Assembly (NCBI GenBank): GCA_049680625.1 | Contig: JBAUID010000230.1 | Coordinates: forward strand, 1 to 55,674 | Length of the DNA: 55,674 nucleotides | Origin: JAUIAI01 sp049680625 | Lineage (GTDB): Bacteria > Pseudomonadota > Gammaproteobacteria > Burkholderiales > Burkholderiaceae_E | Direction of reading: 5' to 3' | Shown here: positions 41,602-51,008 of the stretch, in pieces | Numbering within the stretch: position 1 is the first letter of the stretch | How the letters are laid out: each line of letters opens with the position of its first letter | Program-made: the position numbers and the translations under genes | The notes under the pieces: model-generated | The model's database searches: none | What the model saw: the letters and a program-made list of their open reading frames with translations, nothing else | What the model was told of the DNA's origin: nothing

Positions 41602-42947
41602 TTAACCGGGCGCTGCCATCCTTCGATGGTAATTTGCGGCGGCCGGGAAATGGTTAATTGGTTGGCAGGTGCATCTTTTGACAGGGTTGTACCAGCACCA
41701 AGGGTTGCACCTTTGCCGACGGTCACGGGGGCGACCAACTGGGTGTCACTGCCAATGAATGCGTCATCTTCGATGATGGTTTTGAACTTGTTGGCACCAT
41801 CGTAGTTGCATGTGATGGTACCCGCCCCTATGTTAACCCGTTGGCCAACTTGTGCATCGCCAACATAGGCCAGGTGGTTTGCTTTTGAGCCGGCACCCAT
41901 CTGTGTGTTTTTCATTTCAACAAAATTACCCACGTGGGTGTCTTGGGCAAGCACAGTGCCCGGGCGCAGACGGGCATAAGGGCCAATGCGCGCGTCCTGG
42001 CCTACCCGGGCCGAATCGATATGGGTGAACGGCAGGATTTGTGCGCCGGCTTCAATGACAGAATCCCGAATGATGCAATTGGCACCAATGCGGGCGCCGG
42101 CACCAATGGACACCGTTGCTTCAAAGATGCAATTCACATCGATAACAACATCTTGCTCACAAGTCAGCGAGCCGCGGATATCAATCCGGTTCGGATCCAT
42201 CACGTGGACCCCTTGTTCCATCAACTGCCGGGCCTGGTCGCGCTGAAAGGTTCGTTCCAGGTCCGCCAGCTGTAGCTTGCTGTTCACACCGTCAGCTTCC
42301 CACGGAAAATCCGGGGATGCGGTATTCACGCTGATGCCGTCAGCAACAGCGGCAGCCACAATGTCGGTCAGGTAGTACTCCTGCTGGGCATTGTCGTTAG
42401 AAAGCCCGGCCAGCCAGCGCTTCAGTGGTGCGGTCGGCGCAGCCAGAATGCCGGTATTGATTTCATCAATGGTGAGCTGCGCCGGGGTTGCGTCTTTTTG
42501 TTCGACGATTCGGGTCACCCGGCCATTGTCACGGACGATCCGGCCGTATCCCGTTGGGTTGTCCATGGTCATGGTCAGCACCGCCAGGTGCTGGTTATCA
42601 CAGGCCTGCATTAAGCGGGTCAGAGACTCGGCCCGGGTCAGCGGCACATCACCATAAAGTACTAGTGTGGGTACCGAATCATCCAATTCAGGTACGGCTT
42701 GCATCACGGCGTGACCGGTACCGTGTTGCGGCTCTTGTAAAGCCCAGCGTAAGTCATCTGCCCCCATCACCTGTTGCACCATCTCACCACCATGGCCATA
42801 GACCACGATCAGGCGGGTTGGCGATAGACTGCGGGCACAATCGAGTACATGGCCCAGCAGTGGCTTGTCAGCCAGAGGATGAAGCACCTTTGGCAGGGTC
42901 GACTTCATGCGAGTGCCTTTGCCGGCGGCGAGCACAATAATATTCAT
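41586..42947 (-). CDS. glmU: bifunctional UDP-N-acetylglucosamine pyrophosphorylase / glucosamine-1-phosphate N-acetyltransferase
   Basis: Makes UDP-GlcNAc in two steps; 453 residues. The N-terminal uridylyltransferase has LAAGKGTRMKSTLPKVLHPL and LYGDVPLT; the C-terminal half is a left-handed beta helix of hexapeptide repeats (GARIGANCIIRDSVIEAGAQ) with the acetyltransferase active site region NFVEMKNTQMG and HLAYVGDAQVG. Upstream partner of glmS. Divergent from the DUF6279 gene by 31 bp. Confidence 0.96.
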   Translation of the reverse strand: MNIIVLAAGKGTRMKSTLPKVLHPLADKPLLGHVLDCARSLSPTRLIVVYGHGGEMVQQVMGADDLRWALQEPQHGTGHAVMQAVPELDDSVPTLVLYGDVPLTRAESLTRLMQACDNQHLAVLTMTMDNPTGYGRIVRDNGRVTRIVEQKDATPAQLTIDEINTGILAAPTAPLKRWLAGLSNDNAQQEYYLTDIVAAAVADGISVNTASPDFPWEADGVNSKLQLADLERTFQRDQARQLMEQGVHVMDPNRIDIRGSLTCEQDVVIDVNCIFEATVSIGAGARIGANCIIRDSVIEAGAQILPFTHIDSARVGQDARIGPYARLRPGTVLAQDTHVGNFVEMKNTQMGAGSKANHLAYVGDAQVGQRVNIGAGTITCNYDGANKFKTIIEDDAFIGSDTQLVAPVTVGKGATLGAGTTLSKDAPANQLTISRPPQITIEGWQRPVKKKPV

Positions 42948-42978
42948 ATACGTCCTTCAACTACAGTCAATCAAATCT

Positions 42979-43941
42979 ATGGAAAACTGTGCGCCTGCAT
43001 CGTACCTAATCCACGACCTGCGTCGTCTGCGGGGGCAGTTTGGTCTGCATCGGGTCAGGTGGCCTGTTGCTCTGGCTCTGTCCACTGCATGCATCCTGTT
43101 GTCAGCTTGTTCCGCAACCCGGATCGGTTACAACATGGCGCCAACCCTATTAGACTGGCGGATCAGTGGTTATGTCACTTTTACCGCTGCGCAGCAAGAA
43201 GTAGTCGATAGGAATCTCGCCACGTTGCATGAATGGCACCGAAAGACCCAGCTTCCCCTTTATGTTGGCTTTCTGGACAAGCTGACTGCCCGGTTATCGA
43301 CTGACAACAGCCGCCCGGGGGCGCCCGAGCTGGCTGGCTGGCGGCATCAGGCGGTTGACGCGCTGGCGGCCGTCCCGCCGGTGGCTGCGCCCCTGGTGGC
43401 CGAGATTGTACTGACCCTGGAACCGGCCCAGCTGGACCAGATCGAGGCCCGCATGTCTGAAGATGATACTGAGGCGAGAAAACGATATCAGCTGGACGCC
43501 GACCCGCAACAGCGCTTTGAAGCCCGCCTTGAACGATGGACCCGGCGCGCAGAATGGTTCCTGGGTGAGTTATCCACCCGGCAACGTGTTCATCTCGAAG
43601 AGCGGGTCCGGCAGGCGCCGGATAGCACCGGTTGGTGGCAGCGTCGCAGCGAACTTCGCCAACGGTCACAGGCGGTGGTTCGCGCTATCGCCACCGATAA
43701 GCCAACCCTGGCCGATGCTACCCGGCAGATCGAGCTGTTACTGGCCAGCTATGGTGCCCCGACATCACTTTCAAACCCTGCTCAGGTCAGGGTTGTGTCA
43801 AACAGTCCAATGCTTAAGCATGGTGACGAAACGATGGCACAAATGTTGTCCATGGCCAGCTCGGTTCAAATAGCCCACTTGCGCGCCAAGCTGGGCGGAT
43901 TGTCAGAAGACCTCAGTCGGGTTGACGGATTCGCTCAGTAA
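42979..43941 (+). CDS. DUF6279-family lipoprotein
   Basis: Envelope protein of about 320 residues. The start chosen is MENCAPASYL; an upstream reading of 24 residues overlaps glmU. The signal is unusually internal: a basic stretch (RRLRGQFGLHRVRW) is followed by ALALSTACILLSAC, lipobox LSAC. A shorter real start inside this region cannot be excluded. The mature protein (RIGYNMAPTLLDWRISGYVTF, EVVDRNLATLHEWHRKTQLP) matches the pattern of DUF6279 lipoproteins of unknown function, largely helical and rich in Arg and Gln. It converges on ubiB with 28 bp between. Confidence 0.84.
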   Translation: MENCAPASYLIHDLRRLRGQFGLHRVRWPVALALSTACILLSACSATRIGYNMAPTLLDWRISGYVTFTAAQQEVVDRNLATLHEWHRKTQLPLYVGFLDKLTARLSTDNSRPGAPELAGWRHQAVDALAAVPPVAAPLVAEIVLTLEPAQLDQIEARMSEDDTEARKRYQLDADPQQRFEARLERWTRRAEWFLGELSTRQRVHLEERVRQAPDSTGWWQRRSELRQRSQAVVRAIATDKPTLADATRQIELLLASYGAPTSLSNPAQVRVVSNSPMLKHGDETMAQMLSMASSVQIAHLRAKLGGLSEDLSRVDGFAQ

Positions 43942-43969
43942 ATATCAACCTCAGTACTTCAACACGAAC

Positions 43970-45562
43970 TCAGAACAAGCGCCACAACAAAACGATAAGC
44001 AGGCCTGCGACAACAACCCCCAGCACCGCCACCAGTCGCAGCCAGGTCTGGGTTTTGCGCTGGGCTTTCAGCAATTGATTCACCTGATCCGATGGCAACC
44101 GACGGTTGTATTGGCCGGCCGCATTCAGCGCGTTCAGTGAACTCAGCGCACCGTGCACAAGCCGTGGCAACTGCGGCAGAGCCTGGGCCCAGCGCGGCGC
44201 TTCGCGCTTCATGCTGTCGACCAGGCCTTCCAGCCCCACCTGGGCTTGCATCCATTGTTCCAGTATCGGTTTGGCCGTTACCCACAAATCGAGTTCGGGG
44301 TCGAGTTCACGTCCGAGGCCTTCAACGTTTAACAGTGTTTTCTGCAGCAACACCAGTTGCGGCTGAATTTGCACGTTAAACCGTCGCGACGCCTGGAATA
44401 AGCGCATCAATACCAGGCCCAGCGAGATCTCTTTCAGGGGTTTATCAAAGAACGGTTCGCAACAAGCGCGCACGGCTTGCTCCAGTTGTTCGACCCGGGT
44501 ATCAGCTGGTACCCAGCCACTTTCAATATGCAGCTCCGCAACCCGGCGGTAGTTGCGCTGGAAGAAAGCCAGGAAGTTTTGCGCAAGATAATCTTTGTCT
44601 ATCTGCGACAAGGTGCCGACAATGCCAAAGTCCAGAGAAATAAAGCGGTTGAAGTCTTCCCCGTTACTGCCAACCAGGATATTGCCCGGATGCATATCCG
44701 CATGGAAGAACCCGTCCTGAAAAACCTGCCGGAAAAATATCTCAACCCCGTCCGATGCAAGTTTCTTCAGGTCAATACCCGCGTTGAGCAAGGCGTCACG
44801 ACGACCAATCGGTATGCCGTGCATACGCTCCATGGTCAGCACATTGGTTGTCGTGAACTCCCAGTACATTTGCGGCATACGCAGCAGGGGGGAGTGCTCA
44901 AAGTTGCGCCGCAACTGGGTGGCGTTGGCTGCCTCCCGAATCAGGTCGAGTTCGTCGTGTAAGTGCCCGTCGAATTCTTCAATCACTTCCATGGGGCGAA
45001 GGCGGTGCGCATCACTTGAGAGTCGCAATACCAGCCGGCCCATCGCACGCAGCAATTGCAGGTCGCGCTCAATGGCCTGCGCCATCCCTGGGCGCAAAAC
45101 CTTGACAGCTACTTCGCGTCCGTCGTGCAGGATCGCAAAATGCACCTGGGCAATCGAGGCCGATGCAATCGGTTCGTGATCAAACTGCCGGAAAATTTTG
45201 TCCAGGGGTTTACCCAGCCCGCGTTCAATTTCGGCAATCGCAATGTCGCTGTCAAAAGGTGCCACCCGATCTTGAAGGCGGGCCAGCTCATCAGCGATAT
45301 CAACGGGCAACAGATCGCGCCGGGTGGACAATACCTGCCCAAATTTCACAAAAATTGGGCCCAGCGATTCCAGGGCTTCACGCAGCCGTTGTCCGCGGGG
45401 GGACACAAATTTTTTGCCAAGGCGCAGGCGCCGAAGCAGTTTTAACGGGCCAGCGGGTGGTTTACCCGCGAGGTCGTTGGCGACATCGTCCAGGCCAAAT
45501 GCCCAGACAGTTCGCAGAATCTTATACAGGCGCTTTATGCTCACGACAGGACGGCTCACCAC
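43970..45562 (-). CDS. ubiB: ubiquinone biosynthesis regulatory protein kinase UbiB
   Basis: Atypical ABC1/ADCK-family kinase or ATPase needed for ubiquinone synthesis; 530 residues. The KxGQ motif appears in PIFVKFGQVLSTRRDLLP, the alanine-rich loop in PIASASIAQVH, catalytic-loop residues in FHADMHPGNILVG and the metal Asp in SLDFGIVGTL. The C-terminus ends in a hydrophobic segment (LVAVLGVVVAGLLIVLLW), the expected membrane anchor. ubiE and ubiJ are not adjacent; instead it follows ttcA by 22 bp on the same strand. Confidence 0.93.
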   Translation of the reverse strand: MVSRPVVSIKRLYKILRTVWAFGLDDVANDLAGKPPAGPLKLLRRLRLGKKFVSPRGQRLREALESLGPIFVKFGQVLSTRRDLLPVDIADELARLQDRVAPFDSDIAIAEIERGLGKPLDKIFRQFDHEPIASASIAQVHFAILHDGREVAVKVLRPGMAQAIERDLQLLRAMGRLVLRLSSDAHRLRPMEVIEEFDGHLHDELDLIREAANATQLRRNFEHSPLLRMPQMYWEFTTTNVLTMERMHGIPIGRRDALLNAGIDLKKLASDGVEIFFRQVFQDGFFHADMHPGNILVGSNGEDFNRFISLDFGIVGTLSQIDKDYLAQNFLAFFQRNYRRVAELHIESGWVPADTRVEQLEQAVRACCEPFFDKPLKEISLGLVLMRLFQASRRFNVQIQPQLVLLQKTLLNVEGLGRELDPELDLWVTAKPILEQWMQAQVGLEGLVDSMKREAPRWAQALPQLPRLVHGALSSLNALNAAGQYNRRLPSDQVNQLLKAQRKTQTWLRLVAVLGVVVAGLLIVLLWRLF

Positions 45563-45584
45563 AGGTGACTCTCGGCGGGTCGAC

Positions 45585-46586
45585 TCACAATTTGTCCGGT
45601 TCGTTTGTCCGGGCCGTGCGGACCTGGCGCACCTGAGCTATTGGCACCAGTTGAATGCTCGCAGGGGCAGCCTGCAACGCTGGGCTTGCGGATGGCCCAT
45701 CAGCCAGGCCCGGGTCGGGATCAAACGCGAGATCCCCTTCAAACGCCGGCATCTGTTCTTCACCGGCTTGTGCCTGGACCGCCGCAAAATCAAACAAGTC
45801 TTTGTCCAGCAGGTGTGACGGCGTTACCCGGCCAAGGGCACCAAAAATACTGTCGATCCGGCCGGGGAATTGTTTTTGCCAGGCCTGCATCAGGCGCTTG
45901 ACCTCGGCACGTTTTAGTCCGTCTTGTGAGCCGCACAGGTTACATGGAATGATCGGAAATTCACGCCATTGCGCATACTTCATCAAGTCAGTTTCGTGCA
46001 CATAGGCGAGCGGCCGAATCACGACGTGGGCACCATCGTCTGAGACCAGTTTGGGGGGCATGGACTTAAGTTTGCCGCCGTAAAACAGGTTCAGAAAGAA
46101 GGTCTCGATAATGTCGTCCCGGTGATGTCCGAGGGCAATTTTGGTGGCGCCCAGTTCCGTTGCGACCCGATACAAAATGCCGCGGCGCAGGCGCGAACAC
46201 AGTGAGCACATGGTTTTACCGGGCTCAATAACCCGGGAGACAATGCTGTAGGTGTCCTGGTTTTCGATATGGTATTTCACCCCAAGGGAATCGAGGTACT
46301 GGGGCAGGATATGCTCGGGAAACCCGGGTTGTTTTTGATCCAGGTTGACAGCGACGATGTCAAAATTAATTGGTGCCCGGCTGCGCAGGGTGATTAACAA
46401 GTCGAGCAAGGCGTAGCTGTCTTTGCCGCCCGACAAGCACACCATGACGTTGTCACCCTCGGCAATCATGGTGTAGTCACCAATTGCCTGGCCGGTCAGC
46501 CGCAGCAAGCGTTTGTGCAGCTTATTGCGCTCGAAGTCGCGCTTGCGGGTGTCTTTAACAGGAACAGAAGCAGGAGCAGGATTCAT
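45585..46586 (-). CDS. ttcA: tRNA 2-thiocytidine(32) synthetase TtcA
   Basis: Fe-S enzyme that thiolates C32 of certain tRNAs. The 333-residue protein has the PP-loop VCLSGGKDSYALLDLL and two cysteine pairs, MCSLCSRLRRG and IPCNLCGSQDG, for the cluster. The core ends near residue 260; about 70 extra residues of low complexity (AFEGDLAFDPDPGLADG, PALQAAPASIQ) form a C-terminal extension without clear function. It lies between the pteridine-reductase gene (13 bp) and ubiB (22 bp), probably in one operon. Confidence 0.94.
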   Translation of the reverse strand: MNPAPASVPVKDTRKRDFERNKLHKRLLRLTGQAIGDYTMIAEGDNVMVCLSGGKDSYALLDLLITLRSRAPINFDIVAVNLDQKQPGFPEHILPQYLDSLGVKYHIENQDTYSIVSRVIEPGKTMCSLCSRLRRGILYRVATELGATKIALGHHRDDIIETFFLNLFYGGKLKSMPPKLVSDDGAHVVIRPLAYVHETDLMKYAQWREFPIIPCNLCGSQDGLKRAEVKRLMQAWQKQFPGRIDSIFGALGRVTPSHLLDKDLFDFAAVQAQAGEEQMPAFEGDLAFDPDPGLADGPSASPALQAAPASIQLVPIAQVRQVRTARTNEPDKL

Positions 46587-46599
46587 GACGGGGCAGGAT

Positions 46600-47400
46600 T
46601 CATTGTGCGGAAAAGTCCAGGTAGCTGACGTCGCGGTTCAAACCCATCAGGTGCTGCCCCCCGTCAACCGTCAGGTTAACACCGGTAATGGCGGGCTGGC
46701 TGGCCAGAAAAACCACGGCCGCCACGATGTCTTCGGGCCGGCTCGAATGGTCAAGCAAAGCCGCGCGCTGATGAGCCGCGTCAAAAGCCTTTCCGTCCTG
46801 CAGATAACTGGGCAGGGTTAACCCCGGCGAGACACCAACCACCCGCAGCTGCGGGGCAAAAGCCTGGGCCATCATGCGGGTGGCCCCAAGCAGGCCGTGT
46901 TTGGTCAGCGTGTAGGAGAAAAAGTCCGGATTCAGGCTGTCCAGCTTCTGATCCAGAATATTCACCACCACGCCGCGCTCTTTGTCTCCAAGGTGTTGAT
47001 ACAGCCGCTGGGCCAGTTGCATCGGGGCAGCCAGGTTGGGCCCCAGGTGCAACTGGAAGGACGCCGGGGTGAAATCAGCGGGTGTGTCCTGTCGGAATAT
47101 CGACGCATTATTCACCACGGCGCGCAGCGGGCTTGAGGGCAGGGCGGTACATGCTGCCTCAAACAAGCCGGCTACCTCAGCCGGATCGGCCAGGTCTGCG
47201 CCAACAGCACTGGCCTGGCGGCCAAGCTGGCGGATATCCAGAACAGTCTGCTGCGCCTCGTCAGCCGAACGATGATAGTGGACCAGCACGTCCCAGCCGC
47301 TGCGCGCCATGCCCAGTGCGATTTCCCGGCCAAGGCGTTTCGCTGCCCCGGTAATCAGTACGGCCCGGGGGGGCCGGGCATCATTTTGTATGTCAACCAT
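46600..47400 (-). CDS. pteridine reductase-type SDR (FolM-like)
   Basis: NADPH-dependent short-chain reductase of 266 residues. The cofactor site TGAAKRLGREIALGMARSGWDVLVHYHRS is typical of pteridine reductase/FolM proteins, which reduce dihydrobiopterin or dihydromonapterin-like substrates. Other parts are VVNNASIF, the catalytic Tyr-x-x-x-Lys in SYTLTKHGL, and a C-terminal GGQHLMG. It is divergent from the MidA-like gene by 22 bp and upstream of ttcA. Confidence 0.86.
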   Translation of the reverse strand: MVDIQNDARPPRAVLITGAAKRLGREIALGMARSGWDVLVHYHRSADEAQQTVLDIRQLGRQASAVGADLADPAEVAGLFEAACTALPSSPLRAVVNNASIFRQDTPADFTPASFQLHLGPNLAAPMQLAQRLYQHLGDKERGVVVNILDQKLDSLNPDFFSYTLTKHGLLGATRMMAQAFAPQLRVVGVSPGLTLPSYLQDGKAFDAAHQRAALLDHSSRPEDIVAAVVFLASQPAITGVNLTVDGGQHLMGLNRDVSYLDFSAQ

Positions 47401-47422
47401 CGACAGATTCTACAATCGGGGC

Positions 47423-48640
47423 ATGAATGAGATGCCAGTACCTGACAGCGACGCCCGAATCGTCAGCCAGACCCTGAGCCAGCAGCTGATCAGCCGCTTG
47501 CACACCCAGGGGGGCTGGATGGGTTTTGACACTTATATGCGCGCCGCTTTGTATGAACCGGCCCTCGGTTATTACAGTGGTGGTTCGCAGCGATTTGGCG
47601 CTGATGGTGATTTTGTCACGGCCCCCGGGTTAACGCCGCTTTTTGGCGGATGCATCGCCAATGCGTGTGCCGGCTGGTTTGGGCAGGTAGAACCGGTGAT
47701 CACCGAGTTTGGTGCCGGTACCGGTCAGTTGGCAGCCCAGGTGCTTAATGCGCTGGACCGCCTGGGTCAGCCACCGGTTCGCTATCAGATTCTGGAGCTC
47801 TCCGGCCCGCTGCGCCGGCAACAACAGCACACCCTGGCAGCCCTGGCCCCGGGGCTGTCTGACCGGGTGCAATGGCTCGACGCTTTGCCAACCAACCTTA
47901 GTGGGGTTGTGCTGGCCAACGAAGTGCTCGATGCGATGCCGGTGCGATTGTTTGAACTGCGTGACCACCAGGTTTTTGAACGCGGGTTGATCCGGGGCGG
48001 GCGAAACGAAAACTTTGCATGGCAAAGTCGGGCCGGCGACCCGGGATTTGTGCGCGATGTAAACACGAGCCTGGCGCGGGCCGGGTGGGGCGGGCGCAAC
48101 CCCGGCGCGCTTGACTACGCGGCATGGCCCGATGGTTATACGTCCGAACTGGCGCAGGAAGCCAGTGGCTGGATTCGAACCGTCGGTGAACGCTTGTTCG
48201 ATGGGGTGTTGTTATCCCTTGACTACGGGTTTCCGGCCGCCGAGTTTTATCATCCGCAACGCGCCGGTGGCACCCTGGCCTGTCACTACCGTCACCGGGT
48301 TCACCACGACCCGTTGATATACCCCGGCCTGCAAGACATCACCGCCCATGTCGACTATTGTGCTATTGCCGTGGCCGCAGAACGGGTTGGCCTGCAGCTG
48401 CTGGGTTACACCTCTCAGGGAAATTTTCTGTTGCACAGCGGCTTACTTGAAGCGCTTGCCCAGGTGCCGGTTACCGATACCGCCGATTATGCGCGCCAGT
48501 CACAAGCGGTACAAAAACTGGTGTCCGAATCTGAGATGGGGGAATTATTCAAAGTCATTGCATTTGCCAGCGGTGACATCTCGCCTGCCAGCGGTTTTGC
48601 AGGCCGCGACCGCAGCCACAGCTTAAGCAGCGAGCGCTGA
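47423..48640 (+). CDS. SAM-dependent methyltransferase, MidA/NDUFAF7 (DUF185) family
   Basis: Protein of 405 residues with the MidA pattern: WMGFDTYMRAALYEPALGYYSGG, FVTAPGLTPLFGG, the SAM site EFGAGTGQLAAQVLNAL, VVLANEVLDAMPVRLF and LLSLDYGFPAAEFYHPQR. The mitochondrial homologue NDUFAF7 methylates an arginine of complex I; the bacterial target is not established. The longer open frame overlaps the divergent SDR gene, so I use the ATG giving MNEMPVPDSD, seven bases after a TACAAT -10-like element (47411-47416), which would give an almost leaderless message if used. The DUF2905 gene follows directly (TGAATG). Confidence 0.9.
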   Translation: MNEMPVPDSDARIVSQTLSQQLISRLHTQGGWMGFDTYMRAALYEPALGYYSGGSQRFGADGDFVTAPGLTPLFGGCIANACAGWFGQVEPVITEFGAGTGQLAAQVLNALDRLGQPPVRYQILELSGPLRRQQQHTLAALAPGLSDRVQWLDALPTNLSGVVLANEVLDAMPVRLFELRDHQVFERGLIRGGRNENFAWQSRAGDPGFVRDVNTSLARAGWGGRNPGALDYAAWPDGYTSELAQEASGWIRTVGERLFDGVLLSLDYGFPAAEFYHPQRAGGTLACHYRHRVHHDPLIYPGLQDITAHVDYCAIAVAAERVGLQLLGYTSQGNFLLHSGLLEALAQVPVTDTADYARQSQAVQKLVSESEMGELFKVIAFASGDISPASGFAGRDRSHSLSSER

Positions 48641-48835
48641 ATGTTGAAATGGCTGATCACCGTTGTGATCGCACTGCTGTTATTTTCCGGCTTGCAAAAA
48701 GGCCTGCGCCGGATTGGATTGGGCCGGTTGCCCGGTGATTTCAGTATTCGGATCAGGGGTCGGGAGTTTGCCGTGCCGCTGATGTCAACTTTGTTATTGT
48801 CAGCGTTGTTTGCCCTGCTGAGCTTTCTGATCTGA
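48641..48835 (+). CDS. DUF2905 small membrane protein
   Basis: Protein of 64 residues with two hydrophobic helices (WLITVVIALLLFSGL and MSTLLLSALFALLSFLI) separated by LGRLPGDFSIRIRGREFAVPL, the conserved DUF2905 core. Inner-membrane protein of unknown function. Its ATG directly follows the stop of the methyltransferase gene, so the two are co-translated. Confidence 0.9.
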   Translation: MLKWLITVVIALLLFSGLQKGLRRIGLGRLPGDFSIRIRGREFAVPLMSTLLLSALFALLSFLI

Positions 48836-48862
48836 GGCAAGATTTGTCTGGATTCGTCGCGT

Positions 48863-49963
48863 TTAGTTGCCAAGAAGATTCTCAAGCGCAGCAGTCCTGG
48901 CCGTGGCAATCGCGTCGCTGATCACCTGCGGGCCCTGACTGGCCAGTGGCCTGGCAATAGCGCCGGCATCAACACCGCGCGCAACCGCAATCGCGTCACC
49001 GATGCGGGTTACCGATGTGCGTGCCCCGCCCAGGGTGTGGGCAAGCACGGCGTCCAGAATCAGGGGGACACGTTCCGGGCGTCGCAGCGCATCCAGGCGC
49101 TCGAGCAGGCCTAATAACTTTACAGCTCCCATGCTGGCAGCATCAGCGATTGATTTGGCTTCCCGACAGGCCAGCACGGCAATATCGCGGCAGTCGTTCG
49201 GCAGACGCAGCTTCGATCCCAAAGCTGTTACCGCTGCCTCGTCCGGTGTCTGCAGGGCCATGACGGCATAACGTGTTGGCAGTTCGGTTTGGTGTTCAAC
49301 CGCCCATTGCAAGGCATCCGCCAGGTGGGGGCTTGGGCTCAAACCCGGGAGCAACAGTGGCAGTGCATTACAGGCATCGAGTACTTCAAACATCCGGAAC
49401 GGATGGCCCTGCATCAGGCCGCGTTCCAGCTCCGCCCAGACACGTTCCGGAACCAGGGCGTTGACCTCACCATTGCGTACCATTTGCTTCATCAGCTGAT
49501 TGGTCTCGTTGGCAACAGAGAAATCGGCAAAGCGTGCAGCAAAACGGGCTACCCGTAAAATGCGAACCGGGTCTTCAACAAACGCCGCAGACACATGGCG
49601 GAACAACCGGGCTTGCAGATCTGTCTGGCCGCCGTGCGGGTCAACCAAAACGCCGTCCTCGTCAATGGCCATCGCATTGATGGTCAGGTCGCGCCGAAGC
49701 AGGTCTTCTTCCAGGGTGACATCAGGGGCAAAGTGAACATCAAAGCCTTTGTAGCCGGGGCCGGTTTTGCGCTCAGTGCGGGCCAGTGCGTATTCTTCTT
49801 TGGTGGTCGGATGCAAAAAGACCGGGAAGTCTTTACCCACCGGTTGGTAGCCGAGGTTTTCAAGCTGTTTTGGGGTTGCCCCGACCACAACCCAGTCGGC
49901 GTCGTCCGACGTCAGGCCGAGCAGCTCATCGCGTACTGAACCGCCGACCCGAAAAATCTGCAT
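48863..49963 (-). CDS. cca: CCA tRNA nucleotidyltransferase
   Basis: Adds or repairs the 3' CCA end of tRNA; 366 residues. The N-terminal nucleotidyltransferase has FRVGGSVRDELLGL and the metal carboxylates in DDADWVVVG, followed by EEDLLRRDLTINAMA and RILRVARFAARF. The protein is shorter than E. coli Cca (412) and no HD-type phosphohydrolase motif is obvious in the C-terminal third, so it may lack the extra phosphatase activity. It follows the NDUFA9-like gene by 18 bp on the same strand. Confidence 0.92.
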   Translation of the reverse strand: MQIFRVGGSVRDELLGLTSDDADWVVVGATPKQLENLGYQPVGKDFPVFLHPTTKEEYALARTERKTGPGYKGFDVHFAPDVTLEEDLLRRDLTINAMAIDEDGVLVDPHGGQTDLQARLFRHVSAAFVEDPVRILRVARFAARFADFSVANETNQLMKQMVRNGEVNALVPERVWAELERGLMQGHPFRMFEVLDACNALPLLLPGLSPSPHLADALQWAVEHQTELPTRYAVMALQTPDEAAVTALGSKLRLPNDCRDIAVLACREAKSIADAASMGAVKLLGLLERLDALRRPERVPLILDAVLAHTLGGARTSVTRIGDAIAVARGVDAGAIARPLASQGPQVISDAIATARTAALENLLGN

Positions 49964-49981
49964 ATTGATATCGTTACCGGC

Positions 49982-50944
49982 TTATCGACGCGCGCGGGTG
50001 CGGGTCTCGTTATACGGCGATACCTGGTTGCCCAGGTACTGCGGGGCAATCACTGACAGTGAACGCGGATTGATTCCAAGTTCTGGTGCCATCGGGCCAG
50101 TAGCAACACTGGGCTTGGCCAGCGAATCAAAATTGTCTGAAGTCATTAGTTTAGGGCCGGGCATGGCCCCCATCAGCCGGGCCTGCAGCCTGCCCATTGA
50201 GTCAGACAGCTTGATTAGCCTGCGTTCGTGTCCGCTGTAACGGCCGGCCAGTTGGATTAGCTCGCCGAGGCTGTAAATTTCGGGCCCGGCCAGTTCGTAG
50301 TGTTTGCCATAGGTTGCCGTGTTATCCAGAATGTTTGACACCGCGCTGGCAACGTCACCAACAAATATGGGTTGCAACTGGGCACCAGCCCGCCCTACCG
50401 CCATAAAAGGGGCGAAGCGTTGAATGCGGGCGAACAAATTCAAAAAATTATCACCCGGACCAAAGACAACCGAGGGACGCAGGATAGTCCAGGTTTTGCA
50501 ATCGCTTTGGGTAATGGCTTTCTCACCATCTGCTTTAGACCTTAAGTATTCTGATGGCAAAGCATCACTGGCCGGGTCGGCGCCCAGGGCAGAAAAATGA
50601 ATCAGCCGTTGTTTGCCCAGGCTACAAGCGTTGGCGATGCGTCGGGGCAGATCGACATGAATTTTTTTAAACTCGCTGCCATAAGGTTCACCGCTATCGC
50701 TGTGGGCGATGCCGACAAAATTAATAACCGCATCTGCTTCGGCAATCATCGGTTGCAAGACCGAGTCGTCGTGGATGTCGGCCTGCACAACATCAACCGT
50801 GGGCAGCAGGATCAGCTCTCGTCCTGCGCGCCGCCGTCGGCTGGGTACGGTTACAGTATGGTGTTGGGCTGCCAGGCGGGTAACAATGGCCTGGCCAATA
50901 AACCCGGTGCCGCCAATAACCAGAATTTTCGAAAGTTGTGTCAT
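49982..50944 (-). CDS. NAD(P)-binding extended SDR, NDUFA9-like
   Basis: Atypical short-chain dehydrogenase of 320 residues: LVIGGTGFIGQAIVTRLA for NAD(P), VVQADIHDDSVLQPMI, VINFVGIAH and FGPGDNFLNLFARIQRF. The catalytic Tyr-Lys pair of active SDRs is not evident, as in complex I subunit NDUFA9 and its bacterial relatives. Role unknown. It sits between slt and cca on one strand, an order I recall from other gammaproteobacteria. Confidence 0.87.
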   Translation of the reverse strand: MTQLSKILVIGGTGFIGQAIVTRLAAQHHTVTVPSRRRRAGRELILLPTVDVVQADIHDDSVLQPMIAEADAVINFVGIAHSDSGEPYGSEFKKIHVDLPRRIANACSLGKQRLIHFSALGADPASDALPSEYLRSKADGEKAITQSDCKTWTILRPSVVFGPGDNFLNLFARIQRFAPFMAVGRAGAQLQPIFVGDVASAVSNILDNTATYGKHYELAGPEIYSLGELIQLAGRYSGHERRLIKLSDSMGRLQARLMGAMPGPKLMTSDNFDSLAKPSVATGPMAPELGINPRSLSVIAPQYLGNQVSPYNETRTRARR

Positions 50945-50961
50945 GAACCCTGCGCGCCTGG

Positions 50962-50985
50962 TTGCTTAATTGCTTAATTGCTTGG
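50962..50985 (+). repeat. 8-bp tandem repeat between slt and the NDUFA9-like gene
   Basis: TTGCTTAA occurs twice, followed by TTGCTTGG, in the 64-bp gap between the two genes. Confidence 0.85.
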
Positions 50986-51008
50986 GTGTTATCTCCCCGG
51001 TGTTGCTG

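Noticed and set aside
42488..42940. 150-residue plus-strand open frame
   Set aside because: Entirely antisense to glmU, rich in Pro/Arg/His as expected from GC-rich shadow frames.
45163..45636. 157-residue plus-strand open frame
   Set aside because: Antisense to ubiB and its upstream gap; no recognisable domain.
46630..46660. GGTTCAAAC sequence resembling a tRNA T-loop
   Set aside because: It falls inside the pteridine-reductase gene and no acceptor or anticodon stems pair around it; no tRNA gene was found elsewhere.
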